Of a DNA stretch of 64,000 bases, positions 43,105 to 52,449 are shown in pieces. Numbering within the stretch: position 1 is the first letter of the stretch; the number at the start of each line of letters is the position of its first letter. Source of the stretch: Ochrobactrum vermis (GTDB lineage: Bacteria; Pseudomonadota; Alphaproteobacteria; Rhizobiales; Rhizobiaceae); assembly GCF_002975205.1 (NCBI RefSeq), contig NZ_PCOC01000001.1, positions 496,001 to 560,000 of the forward strand. Direction: 5' to 3'. Under the pieces are notes generated by a model, which saw only the letters and a list, made by a program, of their open reading frames with translations, did no database searches and had not been told where the DNA came from. The translations under genes and the position numbers were made by a program.

Positions 43105-44610
43105 CTATTCATACTGCTCCGGCACATAGGAACCCTCGGCCAGATCTGCAAATCGCGTGAATTCGGACTGGAAGGCGAGCTTGACCGTTCCGGTCGGTCC
43201 GTGACGCTGTTTGGCGACAATAACGTCGGCTGTGCCTTTTACTTTTTCAAAGTGCTGCTTCCACTCTTCATATTTCGGATCGAACTCATCACGCGGCTCA
43301 AGATTCTTGACGTAATATTCCTCGCGGAACACGAACAGCACCACGTCAGCGTCCTGCTCGATGGAGCCCGATTCACGAAGATCGGAGAGCTGCGGGCGCT
43401 TGTCTTCACGGCTTTCTACCTGACGCGAGAGCTGTGAGAGCGCGATGATCGGAACGTTCAGTTCCTTGCCGAGCGCCTTGAGGCCGGTGGTGATTTCAGT
43501 GATTTCCTGCACACGGTTCTGCGCCGAGGCCTTCGACGAACCGGTCATCAACTGAATATAGTCGATCACCAGAACATCAAGGCCGCGCTGGCGCTTCAGG
43601 CGACGGGCGCGCGCAGCAAGCTGGGCAATCGAGATACCACCGGTCTGATCGATATAGAGCGGAATCTTCTGCATGACCTGCGAGCAAGCAACCAATTTCT
43701 CGAAATCCGTTTCGGTAATGTCACCGCGACGGATTTTTGAGGAAGAAACTTCCGTCTGCTCGGAAATGATACGCGTCGCAAGCTGCTCTGCCGACATTTC
43801 GAGCGAGAAGAAACCGACGACGCCACCATTGATGGCTTTCATTGTGCCATCGGCCTGTTGTTCGCCTTCATAGGCATTGGCAATGTTGAAAGCGATATTG
43901 GTGGCAAGTGAGGTCTTGCCCATACCCGGACGACCGGCAAGGACGATAAGGTCGGAAGGCTGCAGGCCGCCCATCTTGCCATCCAGCATGTGGATGCCAG
44001 TGGAAACACCCGACAGATGACCGTCACGCATGAAGGCGGCATTGGCCATATCCACCGCAGTGGTGACGGCATCCTTGAACGCTTGAAAGCCACCGTCATA
44101 ACGACCGGTTTCAGCAAGTTCGAACAGGCGGCGTTCGGCGTCTTCGATCTGCTCCTGTGGCGCATTGTCGACCGGCGCGTCATAGGCAACGTTCACCATG
44201 TCTTCGCCAATGCCGATCAGGGCGCGGCGTGTCGCCAGATCGTAAATGGCGCGGCCGTAATCCTCGGCATTGATGATGGTGACGGCTTCGGTCGCAAGAC
44301 GGGTCACGTATTGAAAGATCGTGAGATCGCCCACCTTGCCTTCCGTCGGCAGGAAGGTCTTCATCGTCACGGGATTGGCCATCTTGCCCACGCGGATAAG
44401 ATCGGTCGTGATCTCATAGATGCGACGATGCAGTGGCTCAAAGAAATGGGTTGGCTTAAGGAAGTCCGATACCCGGTAGAAGGCATCGTTGTTGATCAGA
44501 ATAGCACCGAGCAGCGCCTGTTCCGCTTCAATATTATGGGGTGCTTCCCGATAGCGCGCATCCTTTTGGTCCCGCGCATCGTCGAGTTTGCGTACCGCCG
44601 CTTCCGCCAT
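43105..44610 (-). CDS. dnaB: Replicative DNA helicase
   Basis: The 501-residue hexameric helicase of the replication fork. The N-terminal domain starts with PHNIEAEQALLGAILIN. The RecA-like domain has Walker A GRPGMGKTSLATN, VVGFFSLEMSAEQLATRI and VLVIDYIQLM. ALSQLSRQVESR and ESGSIEQDADVVLFVFR complete the DnaB signatures. ATG 44610 is preferred over the TTG at 44619. It is transcribed with radA. Confidence 0.96.
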   Translation of the reverse strand: MAEAAVRKLDDARDQKDARYREAPHNIEAEQALLGAILINNDAFYRVSDFLKPTHFFEPLHRRIYEITTDLIRVGKMANPVTMKTFLPTEGKVGDLTIFQYVTRLATEAVTIINAEDYGRAIYDLATRRALIGIGEDMVNVAYDAPVDNAPQEQIEDAERRLFELAETGRYDGGFQAFKDAVTTAVDMANAAFMRDGHLSGVSTGIHMLDGKMGGLQPSDLIVLAGRPGMGKTSLATNIAFNIANAYEGEQQADGTMKAINGGVVGFFSLEMSAEQLATRIISEQTEVSSSKIRRGDITETDFEKLVACSQVMQKIPLYIDQTGGISIAQLAARARRLKRQRGLDVLVIDYIQLMTGSSKASAQNRVQEITEITTGLKALGKELNVPIIALSQLSRQVESREDKRPQLSDLRESGSIEQDADVVLFVFREEYYVKNLEPRDEFDPKYEEWKQHFEKVKGTADVIVAKQRHGPTGTVKLAFQSEFTRFADLAEGSYVPEQYE

Positions 44611-44874
44611 GATTCTCAATCCTGTCCCTGATGCAACCAGCTAGCCCTCAAGCGATGCCAAACGCAACGCGGCTTTGGACGATTCCTGCTGGAAGGGAAA
44701 ACCTATACCATGATTCACACTGATCCACAGATCAGGCATCTCTTTTATGCACTTCCTATTGACGGAGATTGCGGGGAACTACCGGTAACACTAATCTTCT
44801 CTCATTCATCTGGAGTTCGATGATCTGCGCGGGCATTCGACGCAAAGACCGGCTCTCTTTCACGAGGAATATTC

Positions 44875-45888
44875 ATGCGACACCGCACCATTGCAGCCTG
44901 GCTTCTGACGGCGCTGGCACTCCTTTCTTCACCAGTCGCTTCATCGGCAGCTTCAGAACCGATCAAGGTAAAAGTGTTTATCGCCGCCATGTTCGAGATC
45001 GGTCAGAACAGCGGTGATCGCGCCGGAGAGTTTCAACGGTGGTATGAGCATTACTGGAAGGATGCCAAGCCGATCGAAGTGAAAGGCGCTCTGAAGCCCG
45101 TTTATTGTAACGACGATGGTGTATGTGGCTCTGTTCTCGGCATGGGCAAGGTGAATTCTTCGGCCAGCATGCAAGCAATCATGCTCGACCCGGCTTTTGA
45201 TTTTTCCAAAACCTATTACATCCTGTCCGGCGTGGCCGGAACGCCGCCTTCACGCGGTACAATCGGCGATGTGAGCTGGGCAACGTGGCTTGTCGATTAC
45301 GATCTCGGTCATCGCTGGGCACCGGAAGAAGGCAAGCTGGGTGAGCCGGTTTTCATGCCGCGAAAGGGCTACGAGGACTACCGCGTTTTCAAGCTCAATC
45401 CTGAACTGGTCGCGGCAGCGGTTCGCTTGGGCTCCAATGTCGAGCTTCGCGATTCACCCAAGGCACAGGCTTATCGCATGCGCTATCCCGACAAGGCCGC
45501 GCAGGCAAAGCCGGCCTTGAAGACGGGCACGCATATGACCGGAGATACATTCTTCCACGGTCCCGGACTGTCAAAAGAGGCACAGTATATCGCCAAGCTC
45601 TATGGTGCCGATGACTATCTCGCCACCGAGATGGAAGCTGCAGCACTCGCACTCGTTATCAAACGGCAGCACGGTACAGACCGTATCCTCAGCCTGCGCG
45701 GCTCGGTGAATTTCGATCAGGGAAATCCGAAAGAAACCACGCTGCAGCATCTGGATCCGGCACCGGGCGAAACGGCTGGCGGGTTTGCCGAAACAGTCGA
45801 GAACATTTACCTCGTCGGCGCTCCGGTCGTGAACGACATCGTCACCCATTGGGACAAGTGGGAATCTGGCGTGCCAAAGTCGGAATAA
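44875..45888 (+). CDS. Purine nucleoside permease (NUP) family protein, exported
   Basis: A 337-residue protein with a Sec signal peptide (MRHRTIAAWLLTALALLSSPVASSAAS), so it acts in the periplasm. The sequence matches the NUP family (KVFIAAMFEIGQNSGDRAGEF near the start, then LSGVAGTPPSRGTIGDVSWATW). The C-terminal part has an ATEMEAAALALVIKR stretch like the substrate region of nucleoside phosphorylases. The fungal founder mediates nucleoside uptake; bacterial members probably bind or cleave nucleosides in the periplasm. ATG 44875 follows GAGGA. It sits alone between dnaB and cfa. Confidence 0.82.
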   Translation: MRHRTIAAWLLTALALLSSPVASSAASEPIKVKVFIAAMFEIGQNSGDRAGEFQRWYEHYWKDAKPIEVKGALKPVYCNDDGVCGSVLGMGKVNSSASMQAIMLDPAFDFSKTYYILSGVAGTPPSRGTIGDVSWATWLVDYDLGHRWAPEEGKLGEPVFMPRKGYEDYRVFKLNPELVAAAVRLGSNVELRDSPKAQAYRMRYPDKAAQAKPALKTGTHMTGDTFFHGPGLSKEAQYIAKLYGADDYLATEMEAAALALVIKRQHGTDRILSLRGSVNFDQGNPKETTLQHLDPAPGETAGGFAETVENIYLVGAPVVNDIVTHWDKWESGVPKSE

Positions 45889-45894
45889 GATAAG

Positions 45895-45926
45895 AAAAAG
45901 CGGGCTGCTCCATCGGAACAGCCCGC
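45895..45926 (-). terminator. Terminator after cfa, also usable from the plus side
   Basis: GCGGGCTG and CAGCCCGC form an 8-bp stem (45900-45926) with an 11-base loop holding TCC/GGA. On the minus strand it is followed by TTTTTCTTATC. Confidence 0.75.
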
Positions 45927-45954
45927 CCTGATTTCAAGCAGAGCGGCTCTGGCT

Positions 45955-47235
45955 TCAGGCATTCATGCTTTTCTTGACAGCGCGAGCTTCGCTATTGGCG
46001 CCTTTGGGTGCGCTGTCGAGCCGCTTCAGGCGCTTTTCCTCAGCTTCGATATAGTTACGCGTCAGCGGAACGGCTTCCTGCCTGTGCGCAATCTGGATGT
46101 GGAACACCATCATGTTCTGCCAGCGGAAGGCGCTTTCGGAAGCCGCAAGATAGAACTCCCACATGCGGCAGAAGCGTTCGTCATAAAGCGCCTTGGCCCG
46201 TTCGCGATTGGCCATGAATGCCTCACGCCAAGCTTTGAGCGTTTCCGCATAATGAAGCCGCAGGATTTCAACGTCGGTGACATAAAGCCCCGCCTTTTCT
46301 ATATGCGGCAGCACTTCCGACAGGGCGGGGATATAACCGCCCGGGAAGATATATTTGCGGATGAACGGATTGGTCGCGCCTGGCCCGTCAGCCCTGCCGA
46401 TGGCATGCAGCAGGAACACGCCATCCGGCTTCATCAGCCGCGCCACATGCTGGAAATATTCCGCAAAATGGCTGACACCGACATGTTCGAACATGCCGAC
46501 CGAAACCAGCCGGTCGAACTTGTCATCGATATTGCGATAGTCGGTCAGCTCGAACTTGGCTCGATCCGAAAGCCCTTCGTCCGCCGCGCGCTGGTTGGCA
46601 ATGCCGTGCTGTTCTTCCGATAGGGTCACGCCGGTCACATTGGCCTTGAGATGGCGAGCCAGATAAAGGCCCATACCGCCCCAGCCGCAGCCGATATCGA
46701 GCACCTTGTCGCCTTCCTTCACCAGCAATTTCGCGGCGATATGGCGCTTTTTGGCGAGCTGCGCTTCGGCAAGCGTCGCATTTGGCGGATCGAAATAGGC
46801 GCAGGAATACTGCTTGTCCGGATCGAGAAACAGGTCGTAAAGCTCGCCGGAAAGGTCATAGTGACTTTTGATATTGTCGGACGAGCGCGCAATCGTGTTC
46901 ATCTGCTGGAAGCGGCGGAACAGAATACGCAGCTTGGCCAGTGCCTTCATCCACGGCTCTATCGCCACGGTCGGCCCGGTATTTTCGAATACGATCTGAA
47001 GCAGCGTGTAAATATCGCCGTTCAGAAAATCGATCTCGCCGTCCATGAAACATTCGGCGAGTTTCAATTCTGGGTCGAGCGCTACGGCGCGCTCGGCGTG
47101 CTTTGTCTTGAAGTGTATATGAACCGGCACCCCGGTCCTGTCGCCATACTGCGAACGCGCACCACTAGAATCGGTGACCGTCAGATCGCCGGTTTTAATC
47201 ATATGCGAAAGAACAGTACGCATCATTCCATACAT
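45955..47235 (-). CDS. cfa: Cyclopropane-fatty-acyl-phospholipid synthase
   Basis: This SAM-dependent enzyme adds a methylene bridge to unsaturated acyl chains in membrane phospholipids. SAM site: VLDIGCGWGGMGLYLA. Family motifs are SHYDLSGELYDLFLD, the bicarbonate/catalytic region YSCAYF, GMFEHVG and YIFPGGYIPAL. The C-terminal HRQEAVPLTRNY segment is present. Total about 426 residues. The start is uncertain: ATG 47235 lies nine bases after GGAG, while ATG 47244 overlaps that site. Cyclopropane lipids of Brucella relatives are linked to acid and envelope stress. Confidence 0.93.
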   Translation of the reverse strand: MYGMMRTVLSHMIKTGDLTVTDSSGARSQYGDRTGVPVHIHFKTKHAERAVALDPELKLAECFMDGEIDFLNGDIYTLLQIVFENTGPTVAIEPWMKALAKLRILFRRFQQMNTIARSSDNIKSHYDLSGELYDLFLDPDKQYSCAYFDPPNATLAEAQLAKKRHIAAKLLVKEGDKVLDIGCGWGGMGLYLARHLKANVTGVTLSEEQHGIANQRAADEGLSDRAKFELTDYRNIDDKFDRLVSVGMFEHVGVSHFAEYFQHVARLMKPDGVFLLHAIGRADGPGATNPFIRKYIFPGGYIPALSEVLPHIEKAGLYVTDVEILRLHYAETLKAWREAFMANRERAKALYDERFCRMWEFYLAASESAFRWQNMMVFHIQIAHRQEAVPLTRNYIEAEEKRLKRLDSAPKGANSEARAVKKSMNA

Positions 47236-47562
47236 CGGCCCCATCTCCTCTTCAGGATTGAAGCAGGCGCACGTCCATGCGTTTGCATGGCAGGCGGCAG
47301 TGCATAAGTATCAGAGCCGCTCTGTCATCAGATTTTCAGGCAATATCCCTTTGGTCAATCAGCCTCGGAGTAATGCCCAAGCAACGCAGACGTTTCCGTC
47401 AGCACCCTCTGCAATCCAATACTAATATGCAGAATAGGGAGTTTTACCGATCTGAAAAGAGAAAATGCCCGACGGAGGCCGCCGGGCACGATCATTTAAA
47501 GTTTACCACCATTGGAATGCCTACTGACAAAGCGGGCTTCCACAGGGATAAAAGGCGGCTAA
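47236..47562. other. Intergenic stretch between cfa and rplI
   Basis: No gene is supported here. Besides the rplI terminator at 47455-47488 it probably holds the cfa promoter, but I see no strong -35/-10 pair. Open frames in this stretch are short and lack ribosome sites. Confidence 0.5.
47455..47488 (-). terminator. Terminator after rplI
   Basis: TGCCCGACGG/CCGCCGGGCA (one mismatch) with an AGG loop at 47466-47488, followed on the minus strand by TTTTCTCTTTTC. Confidence 0.8.
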
Positions 47563-48132
47563 TTAAGCCTGATCTTCAGCTTCTTCATCTTCGTCGAAAA
47601 CTTCTTCCGACAGAGGCTGTTCTTCGATGCCATAGATGGCTTCGATCGTGGTCAGGTCTTCGCCCTTTGCCTGACGTTCGGCTTCTTCGGTCGAACGAGC
47701 GATGTTGACCGAAACCTGAACCTGAACTTCCGGATGCAGCGAAATCGAGACTTCGTGCAGGCCGATCGTCTTGATCGGATGGTTCAGTTCAACCTGGTTG
47801 CGGTGCAGGGTGAAGCCGTTCGCCGTGATGATGTCGGCGATGTCACGGGTCGAAACGGAGCCGTAGAGCTGACCGGTTTCACCAGCCGAACGCACAACGA
47901 TGAACGATTCGCCGTTGAGCTTGGTTGCAACTGCTTCAGCTTCGTTCTTGCGTTCCAGGTTCTGAGCTTCGAGCTGAGCGCGCTGGCCTTCGAACTTCTT
48001 CTTGTTGGCTTCGTTGGCACGAAGAGCCTTGCCCTGCGGAAGCAGGAAGTTACGGGCATAGCCGTCCTTAACCTTGACGGTTTCGCCCATCTGGCCGAGG
48101 CGGCCAATGCGTTCCAGAAGAATGACGTCCAT
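47563..48132 (-). CDS. rplI: 50S ribosomal protein L9
   Basis: A 189-residue L9 that binds domain V of 23S rRNA at the base of the L1 stalk. N-terminal [36 protein letters not shown] is the signature (in pieces, [14 protein letters not shown]). The central helix and C-terminal domain follow. The C-terminus has an alphaproteobacterial acidic extension ([15 protein letters not shown]), making it longer than the E. coli protein (149). ATG 48132 follows GGAAACTCCA. It is the last gene of the rpsF-rpsR-DUF2232-rplI set. Confidence 0.95.
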   Translation of the reverse strand: MDVILLERIGRLGQMGETVKVKDGYARNFLLPQGKALRANEANKKKFEGQRAQLEAQNLERKNEAEAVATKLNGESFIVVRSAGETGQLYGSVSTRDIADIITANGFTLHRNQVELNHPIKTIGLHEVSISLHPEVQVQVSVNIARSTEEAERQAKGEDLTTIEAIYGIEEQPLSEEVFDEDEEAEDQA

Positions 48133-48161
48133 TGGAGTTTCCTTTCGAGTTTCTGATTCGG

Positions 48162-49133
48162 TTACTGACTGTCAGTGCCCGGCATTTTCGAGACCGGCGC
48201 GCCGCGCGAAGTGTCGAAAAGTCCGAGAACCATGAAGATGAAAAGCAGGAATGCGAAGAGTATGATCGCAAAGTAGGCCAGCCACAGTGCCACCGGGCGC
48301 CACACCTTGCCGCGTGTGCGAAAATGCATGATGGCAAGGCCTGACATCATGAAGCCCGCGCTGAGCGCACCGGCCACGACAGTTGCGATCAATCCGGCGC
48401 CGCCGGGAAGAAATGCAACCGCGAGAGCGACCGCGAAGACGAGCAGAGCCGGACGCGGCATGCGCAGCGTTGCTGGCCAGTCGTCACGTGGACGGCGCAG
48501 GCGACCCGACATCGAGATCAAACGCTGCGCCAGATAAAGATTGCCAACGAGAATCGCAAGGCAGGTTGCCGGCTGGATCGCAGGCAAGGCGACCATTAGC
48601 AGCGACGTTACATTGTTGCGAATATCATCGCTGGCCGTAAACTGAGGATCAGCTTCGGCAACCCGGTCGATAAGCGTATTCGCGAGTTCGCGCGCCATGT
48701 CCGGGCCAAAGCCCAGGATTGCGCCGATGACGATGAAGCTGAGCGCCACCATCAGGGCAAGCCGGAACACGATATCCGACAGCGGATACCAGACCAGAAC
48801 ATCCTTCGGTCCGCCGAGTTCTTCGGCAGGCCGTGCAAGGCCGCAAAGATAGGCACCTGTCGCTGCAGGAACGAAGCTGGTCAATGCCATCAACAGAGCG
48901 GCCATCGGAACCGCGACAACGCCAACGGCAACCGTGGCTGTGGCGGCGGCAACGATACCGGCGCTCGAACCCCAGCCAAGGGCGACAACGAAGATGGGAA
49001 GCGGCGTCAGAAAATAGAGAACCATGGCCATAGCCGCCATAGCGCCGCCCTGGGCGATGACGCCGGACGACATCAGGGCCGAGGCAAGCCCCGCCAATAT
49101 GCCGATACCGATAATGGTTCCGTTGAACTTCAT
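48162..49133 (-). CDS. DUF2232 polytopic membrane protein
   Basis: A 323-residue inner-membrane protein with about eight hydrophobic helices spread over its length and small charged loops ([16 protein letters not shown]). It belongs to the DUF2232 group, which often lies between rpsR and rplI in alphaproteobacteria, and I identify it mainly by that place and its topology. Its role is unknown. ATG 49133 is followed by [11 protein letters not shown]. It starts 29 bases before rplI on the same strand. Confidence 0.75.
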   Translation of the reverse strand: MKFNGTIIGIGILAGLASALMSSGVIAQGGAMAAMAMVLYFLTPLPIFVVALGWGSSAGIVAAATATVAVGVVAVPMAALLMALTSFVPAATGAYLCGLARPAEELGGPKDVLVWYPLSDIVFRLALMVALSFIVIGAILGFGPDMARELANTLIDRVAEADPQFTASDDIRNNVTSLLMVALPAIQPATCLAILVGNLYLAQRLISMSGRLRRPRDDWPATLRMPRPALLVFAVALAVAFLPGGAGLIATVVAGALSAGFMMSGLAIMHFRTRGKVWRPVALWLAYFAIILFAFLLFIFMVLGLFDTSRGAPVSKMPGTDSQ

Positions 49134-49189
49134 GAGTTTCGCTGTCCTGCTCCGGCTATTCCGGTTTTGCAGTTAGAGACGGCTACAAA

Positions 49190-49233
49190 GCATGTCCAAC
49201 AAAAGTGGAAACCGGTTCTGTGTCCGGACATGC
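49190..49233 (+). repeat. Palindromic intergenic repeat, copy D (short form)
   Basis: A 44-bp element, GCATGTCC...GGACATGC, with core AAAAGTGGAAACCGGTT shared with copy C. It lies in the 218-base gap between rpsR and the DUF2232 gene, inside the ribosomal-protein cluster. Confidence 0.7.
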
Positions 49234-49351
49234 CCAAGAATGTGCCACATCTCAACTTGGGTTTTCAGTACGCTCCGTCGCGCCCATCGCAATGGAGGAA
49301 AGGGGTTCGGGAGGCAATCTCTCACGAGAACGCCTCCCGAAAAATCGTATC

Positions 49352-49600
49352 TTACTTCACTACGTAAGGCAGCAGGCCGAGGAAACGGGCGCGCTTGATC
49401 GCCTTGGCGAGTTCGCGCTGCTTCTTCTGGCTGACAGCCGTAATACGGGAAGGAACGATCTTGCCGCGTTCGGAAATGTAACGCTGCAGAAGCTTGATGT
49501 CCTTGTAGTCGATCTTCGGTGCGTTCGCGCCGGAGAACGGGCACGTCTTGCGACGGCGATGGAAAGGACGACGGGTCGGGATCTGATTGATATCAACCAT
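49352..49600 (-). CDS. rpsR: 30S ribosomal protein S18
   Basis: The 82-residue S18, partner of S6 on the 30S platform. It has the family core with [29 protein letters not shown] (in pieces, [14 protein letters not shown]) and a basic C-terminus ([12 protein letters not shown]). The start ATG lies two bases after the rpsF stop, so the two are translated together. S6 and S18 form a heterodimer, which fits their pairing. Confidence 0.96.
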   Translation of the reverse strand: MVDINQIPTRRPFHRRRKTCPFSGANAPKIDYKDIKLLQRYISERGKIVPSRITAVSQKKQRELAKAIKRARFLGLLPYVVK

Positions 49601-49602
49601 GA

Positions 49603-50058
49603 TTATGCTCCTTCACCAGCTTCGTTGTCGCGCGGGCGACGTGGGCCGCGATCACCACGGTCACCGCGATCACCACGGTCGAAACCGCCTTCACGACGGC
49701 GCGGACGATCGTCACCATCGCGATCGCGACGGTCGTCACGGCGGGTGAGCATAGCCGACTGGCCTTCTTCGTGTTCTTCAACGCGAACGGTGAGGAAGCG
49801 AAGAACATCTTCGTTGATGCGCATCTGGCGTTCCATTTCGGCAACGGCGGCAGCCGGAGCGTCAATGTTTACGAGCGTGTAATACGCCTTGCGATTCTTC
49901 TTGATGCGGTAGGTGAGGGGACGCAGACCCCAGTTTTCGACCTTACCGACCTTGCCGCCATTAGCTTCGAGGACACCCTTGTACTGTTCGACGAGAGCGT
50001 CGACCTGCTGCTGGGAAATGTCCTGGCGGGCAAGAAGCACATGTTCATAAAGAGCCAT
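49603..50058 (-). CDS. rpsF: 30S ribosomal protein S6
   Basis: A 151-residue S6. [20 protein letters not shown] and [19 protein letters not shown] are family motifs. The C-terminus, after about residue 105, is a long Arg/Asp/Gly tail with RGDRGDRGD tandem units, an extension found in other alphaproteobacteria in variable form. ATG 50058 gives the standard start; the frame opens nine codons earlier. The upstream leader looks structured and may bind S6:S18. Confidence 0.94.
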   Translation of the reverse strand: MALYEHVLLARQDISQQQVDALVEQYKGVLEANGGKVGKVENWGLRPLTYRIKKNRKAYYTLVNIDAPAAAVAEMERQMRINEDVLRFLTVRVEEHEEGQSAMLTRRDDRRDRDGDDRPRRREGGFDRGDRGDRGDRGPRRPRDNEAGEGA

Positions 50059-50246
50059 TGGCTTTGCCTTTCTTCGTTTTATCATGCCGACATCAACGGC
50101 TAAGCCTCTGCGACTTCTCTTTTGCCGGAAAACCGGTGAAGAAAGGACGCGTACTTGAGACGGTCGAGAGCGGAGACACGGGAGGCAGAAGCACTTGTGA
50201 CTTCCAACGTATTTCCAACTAAATAAATAGTCATGGATACGGCCCT

Positions 50247-50282
50247 CCGTTCAGCCCCCAGCTGATGCCGAGCAATGAACGG
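50247..50282 (-). promoter_or_regulatory. Candidate S6:S18 leader hairpin in the rpsF 5' leader
   Basis: On the minus strand CCGTTCA pairs with TGAACGG (7 bp) around a 22-base loop with CCG/GGG-type motifs, about 190 bases before rpsF. Autoregulatory leaders bound by the S6:S18 heterodimer are known upstream of rpsF in many bacteria. The fit to that consensus was not modelled. Confidence 0.4.
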
Positions 50283-50286
50283 GCGG

Positions 50287-50315
50287 CTATTACGTGTTTT
50301 TCCCCTTGTTTGCAA
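50287..50315 (-). promoter_or_regulatory. Predicted promoter of the rpsF operon
   Basis: TTGCAA (-35) and TAATAG (-10) with a 17-base spacer on the minus strand. It would give a leader of roughly 220 bases before rpsF. It sits in the divergent region (50059-50466) with fabD. Confidence 0.55.
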
Positions 50316-50466
50316 GCGCGATATCCCCAAGAAACCGACAAATGCTTGACTTTTCGCTCAAGGCTAAGGCACATCGCGCCAAATTATGCATTAATTGCAA
50401 AGCATGTCGCTGGTACACATACGAGTTTCGGCGCGATAATATGTATTAAACCAGAATGAGGCATCA

Positions 50467-51408
50467 ATGGCGGTAGCATTTACCTTTCCCGGACAGGGCA
50501 GCCAGGCGGTAGGCATGGGCAAGGCCCTGGCCGAACAGTTCGCGGAAGCGCGCGCCGTCTTCGACGAAGTGGACGCGGCACTTGGTGAAAAGCTGTCCGC
50601 CACCATGTTCGAAGGCCCGGAAGACGTACTGACGCTCACTGCCAATGCCCAGCCCGCGCTGATGGCCGTGTCGATGGCAGTCCTGCGCGTCATGGAAGCG
50701 CGCGGTTTCTCGCTGAAGGAAAAGGTTTCCTACGTGGCCGGTCATTCGCTGGGCGAATATTCCGCACTTTGCGCTGCGGGTACCTTCTCGCTTGCCGATA
50801 CGGCGCGTCTCCTGCGTATTCGCGGCAATGCGATGCAGAAGGCGGTTCCGGTTGGCGAAGGCGCGATGGCTGCGATCATCGGCCTGGAGCACGGCGATGT
50901 GGAAGCGATCTGCGCCGAAGCCAAGGCTTCCGGCTCCGTTCAGATCGCCAATGATAATGGCGGCGGCCAGCTCGTCATTTCTGGTTCCAAGGCTGCAGTG
51001 GAGCTAGCAGCTTCGCTTGCTTCGGAAAAGGGCGCCAAACGCGCCATCATGCTGCCGGTTTCCGCGCCCTTCCATTCGACCCTGATGGCACCAGCTGCTG
51101 AAGCGATGCGTGAAGCGCTGGCCAGTGTCGAAAAGCACAATCCGGTTGTGCCGCTCATTGCCAATGTGCGTGCAGCGCCGGTGACCGACGCCAATGAAAT
51201 CGCCGATCTGCTGGTCGAGCAGGTGACGGGTCAGGTGCGCTGGCGCGAAACCGTGGAATGGTTTGCCGCCAATGGCGTGACCTCGCTTTATGAAGTAGGT
51301 TCGGGCAAGGTTCTGACCGGTCTGGCGCGCCGCATCTCCAAGGATGTGTCCGGCGCTGCCGTTGGTTCGGCTGAAGAAATCGAAGCAGCGCTTGCAGCGC
51401 TGGTATAA
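50467..51408 (+). CDS. fabD: Malonyl-CoA--ACP transacylase
   Basis: This enzyme moves malonyl from CoA to the phosphopantetheine of AcpP, supplying chain-extension units. Motifs: FPGQGSQAVGMG (residues 7-18), the nucleophile Ser94 in AGHSLGEYSAL, and a PVSAPFHSTLM segment with the catalytic His. 313 residues is typical. ATG 50467 has GAGG upstream. It heads the cluster fabD-fabG-acpP-fabF. Confidence 0.96.
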   Translation: MAVAFTFPGQGSQAVGMGKALAEQFAEARAVFDEVDAALGEKLSATMFEGPEDVLTLTANAQPALMAVSMAVLRVMEARGFSLKEKVSYVAGHSLGEYSALCAAGTFSLADTARLLRIRGNAMQKAVPVGEGAMAAIIGLEHGDVEAICAEAKASGSVQIANDNGGGQLVISGSKAAVELAASLASEKGAKRAIMLPVSAPFHSTLMAPAAEAMREALASVEKHNPVVPLIANVRAAPVTDANEIADLLVEQVTGQVRWRETVEWFAANGVTSLYEVGSGKVLTGLARRISKDVSGAAVGSAEEIEAALAALV

Positions 51409-51435
51409 AAGCTCATTAGCTACAAAGGATCCGAT

Positions 51436-52173
51436 ATGTTTGATCTGACTGGCCGCAAGGCTCTCGTAACCGGTGCGACCGGCGGTCTAGGTGAAGCGAT
51501 TGCTCGCGCTCTCCATGCACAGGGCGCCATTGTCGGCCTGCACGGCACGCGCGAAGAAAAGCTGAAGGAACTGGCTGCCGAACTCGGTGATCGTACTTTC
51601 ATCTTCCCGGCCAACCTGTCGGACCGCGAAGCCGTCAAGGCGCTCGGCCAGAAGGCGGAAGAGGAAATGGGCGGCGTTGACATTCTGGTCAATAATGCCG
51701 GTATTACCCGCGACGGCCTGTTCGTACGCATGAGCGATGAAGACTGGGATGCCGTTTTGAACGTCAACCTGACGTCCGTTTTCAACCTGACGCGTGAATT
51801 GACCCATCCGATGATGCGTCGCCGCAACGGCCGTATCATCAACATCACGTCCATCGTCGGCGTCACCGGCAACCCCGGTCAGGCGAATTACTGCGCGTCG
51901 AAGGCTGGCCTCATTGGCTTTTCCAAGTCGCTGGCGCAGGAAATCGCCAGCCGCAGCGTGACGGTCAACTGCATCGCTCCAGGCTTCATCGAATCGGCCA
52001 TGACCGACAAGCTGAATGACAAGCAGAAGGAAGCGATCATGAGCAATATCCCCATGAGGCGCATGGGCATTGGTGCGGATATTGCTGCGGCTGTGGTCTA
52101 TCTCGCCAGCGATCAGGCAGGCTACGTGACGGGCCAGACCCTGCACGTGAACGGCGGCATGGCTATGATCTAA
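51436..52173 (+). CDS. fabG: 3-oxoacyl-[acyl-carrier-protein] reductase
   Basis: This NADPH-dependent SDR reduces beta-ketoacyl-ACP. The cofactor loop is TGATGGLGEAIA, NAGITRDGL is diagnostic of FabG, and the catalytic set is Ser139, Tyr152 and Lys156 (NYCASKAG). The C-terminal GQTLHVNGGMAM is typical. Length 245 aa. It follows fabD by 27 bases and is probably cotranscribed with it. A 276-base gap to acpP suggests that acpP has its own promoter. Confidence 0.96.
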   Translation: MFDLTGRKALVTGATGGLGEAIARALHAQGAIVGLHGTREEKLKELAAELGDRTFIFPANLSDREAVKALGQKAEEEMGGVDILVNNAGITRDGLFVRMSDEDWDAVLNVNLTSVFNLTRELTHPMMRRRNGRIINITSIVGVTGNPGQANYCASKAGLIGFSKSLAQEIASRSVTVNCIAPGFIESAMTDKLNDKQKEAIMSNIPMRRMGIGADIAAAVVYLASDQAGYVTGQTLHVNGGMAMI

Positions 52174-52449
52174 CCCTCCTTCTTCCCCGAATTATGGTAT
52201 AAAATGCCTTAATACCGGGCTTGGAGAAGGAAAAGGCGCTTTGCCTTGCTCAAGAAGCATGGTAATGCGCCCATCGAGAATTGCTGCATTCTGAGTAGAA
52301 GTGCCGCGATCCTGTTCCGAAAGGAATATCCACAGGATGACTGTCCGAGCGGCTTCGCTCGAAACTTGGCAGACATCTTATAACTTGATTACAATCCTGC
52401 ATGCCGCTAACCAAGGCAGAGCAACAAACACACAGGTCGAGGTTCCGAC

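Noticed and set aside
47734..48156. A 140-codon plus-strand frame opposite rplI
   Set aside because: It is antisense to L9 and has no supporting start signal.
52174..52449. A sixth copy of the intergenic repeat between fabG and acpP
   Set aside because: Only a short GATCCTGTTCCGAAA stretch resembles copy B; the rest does not align.
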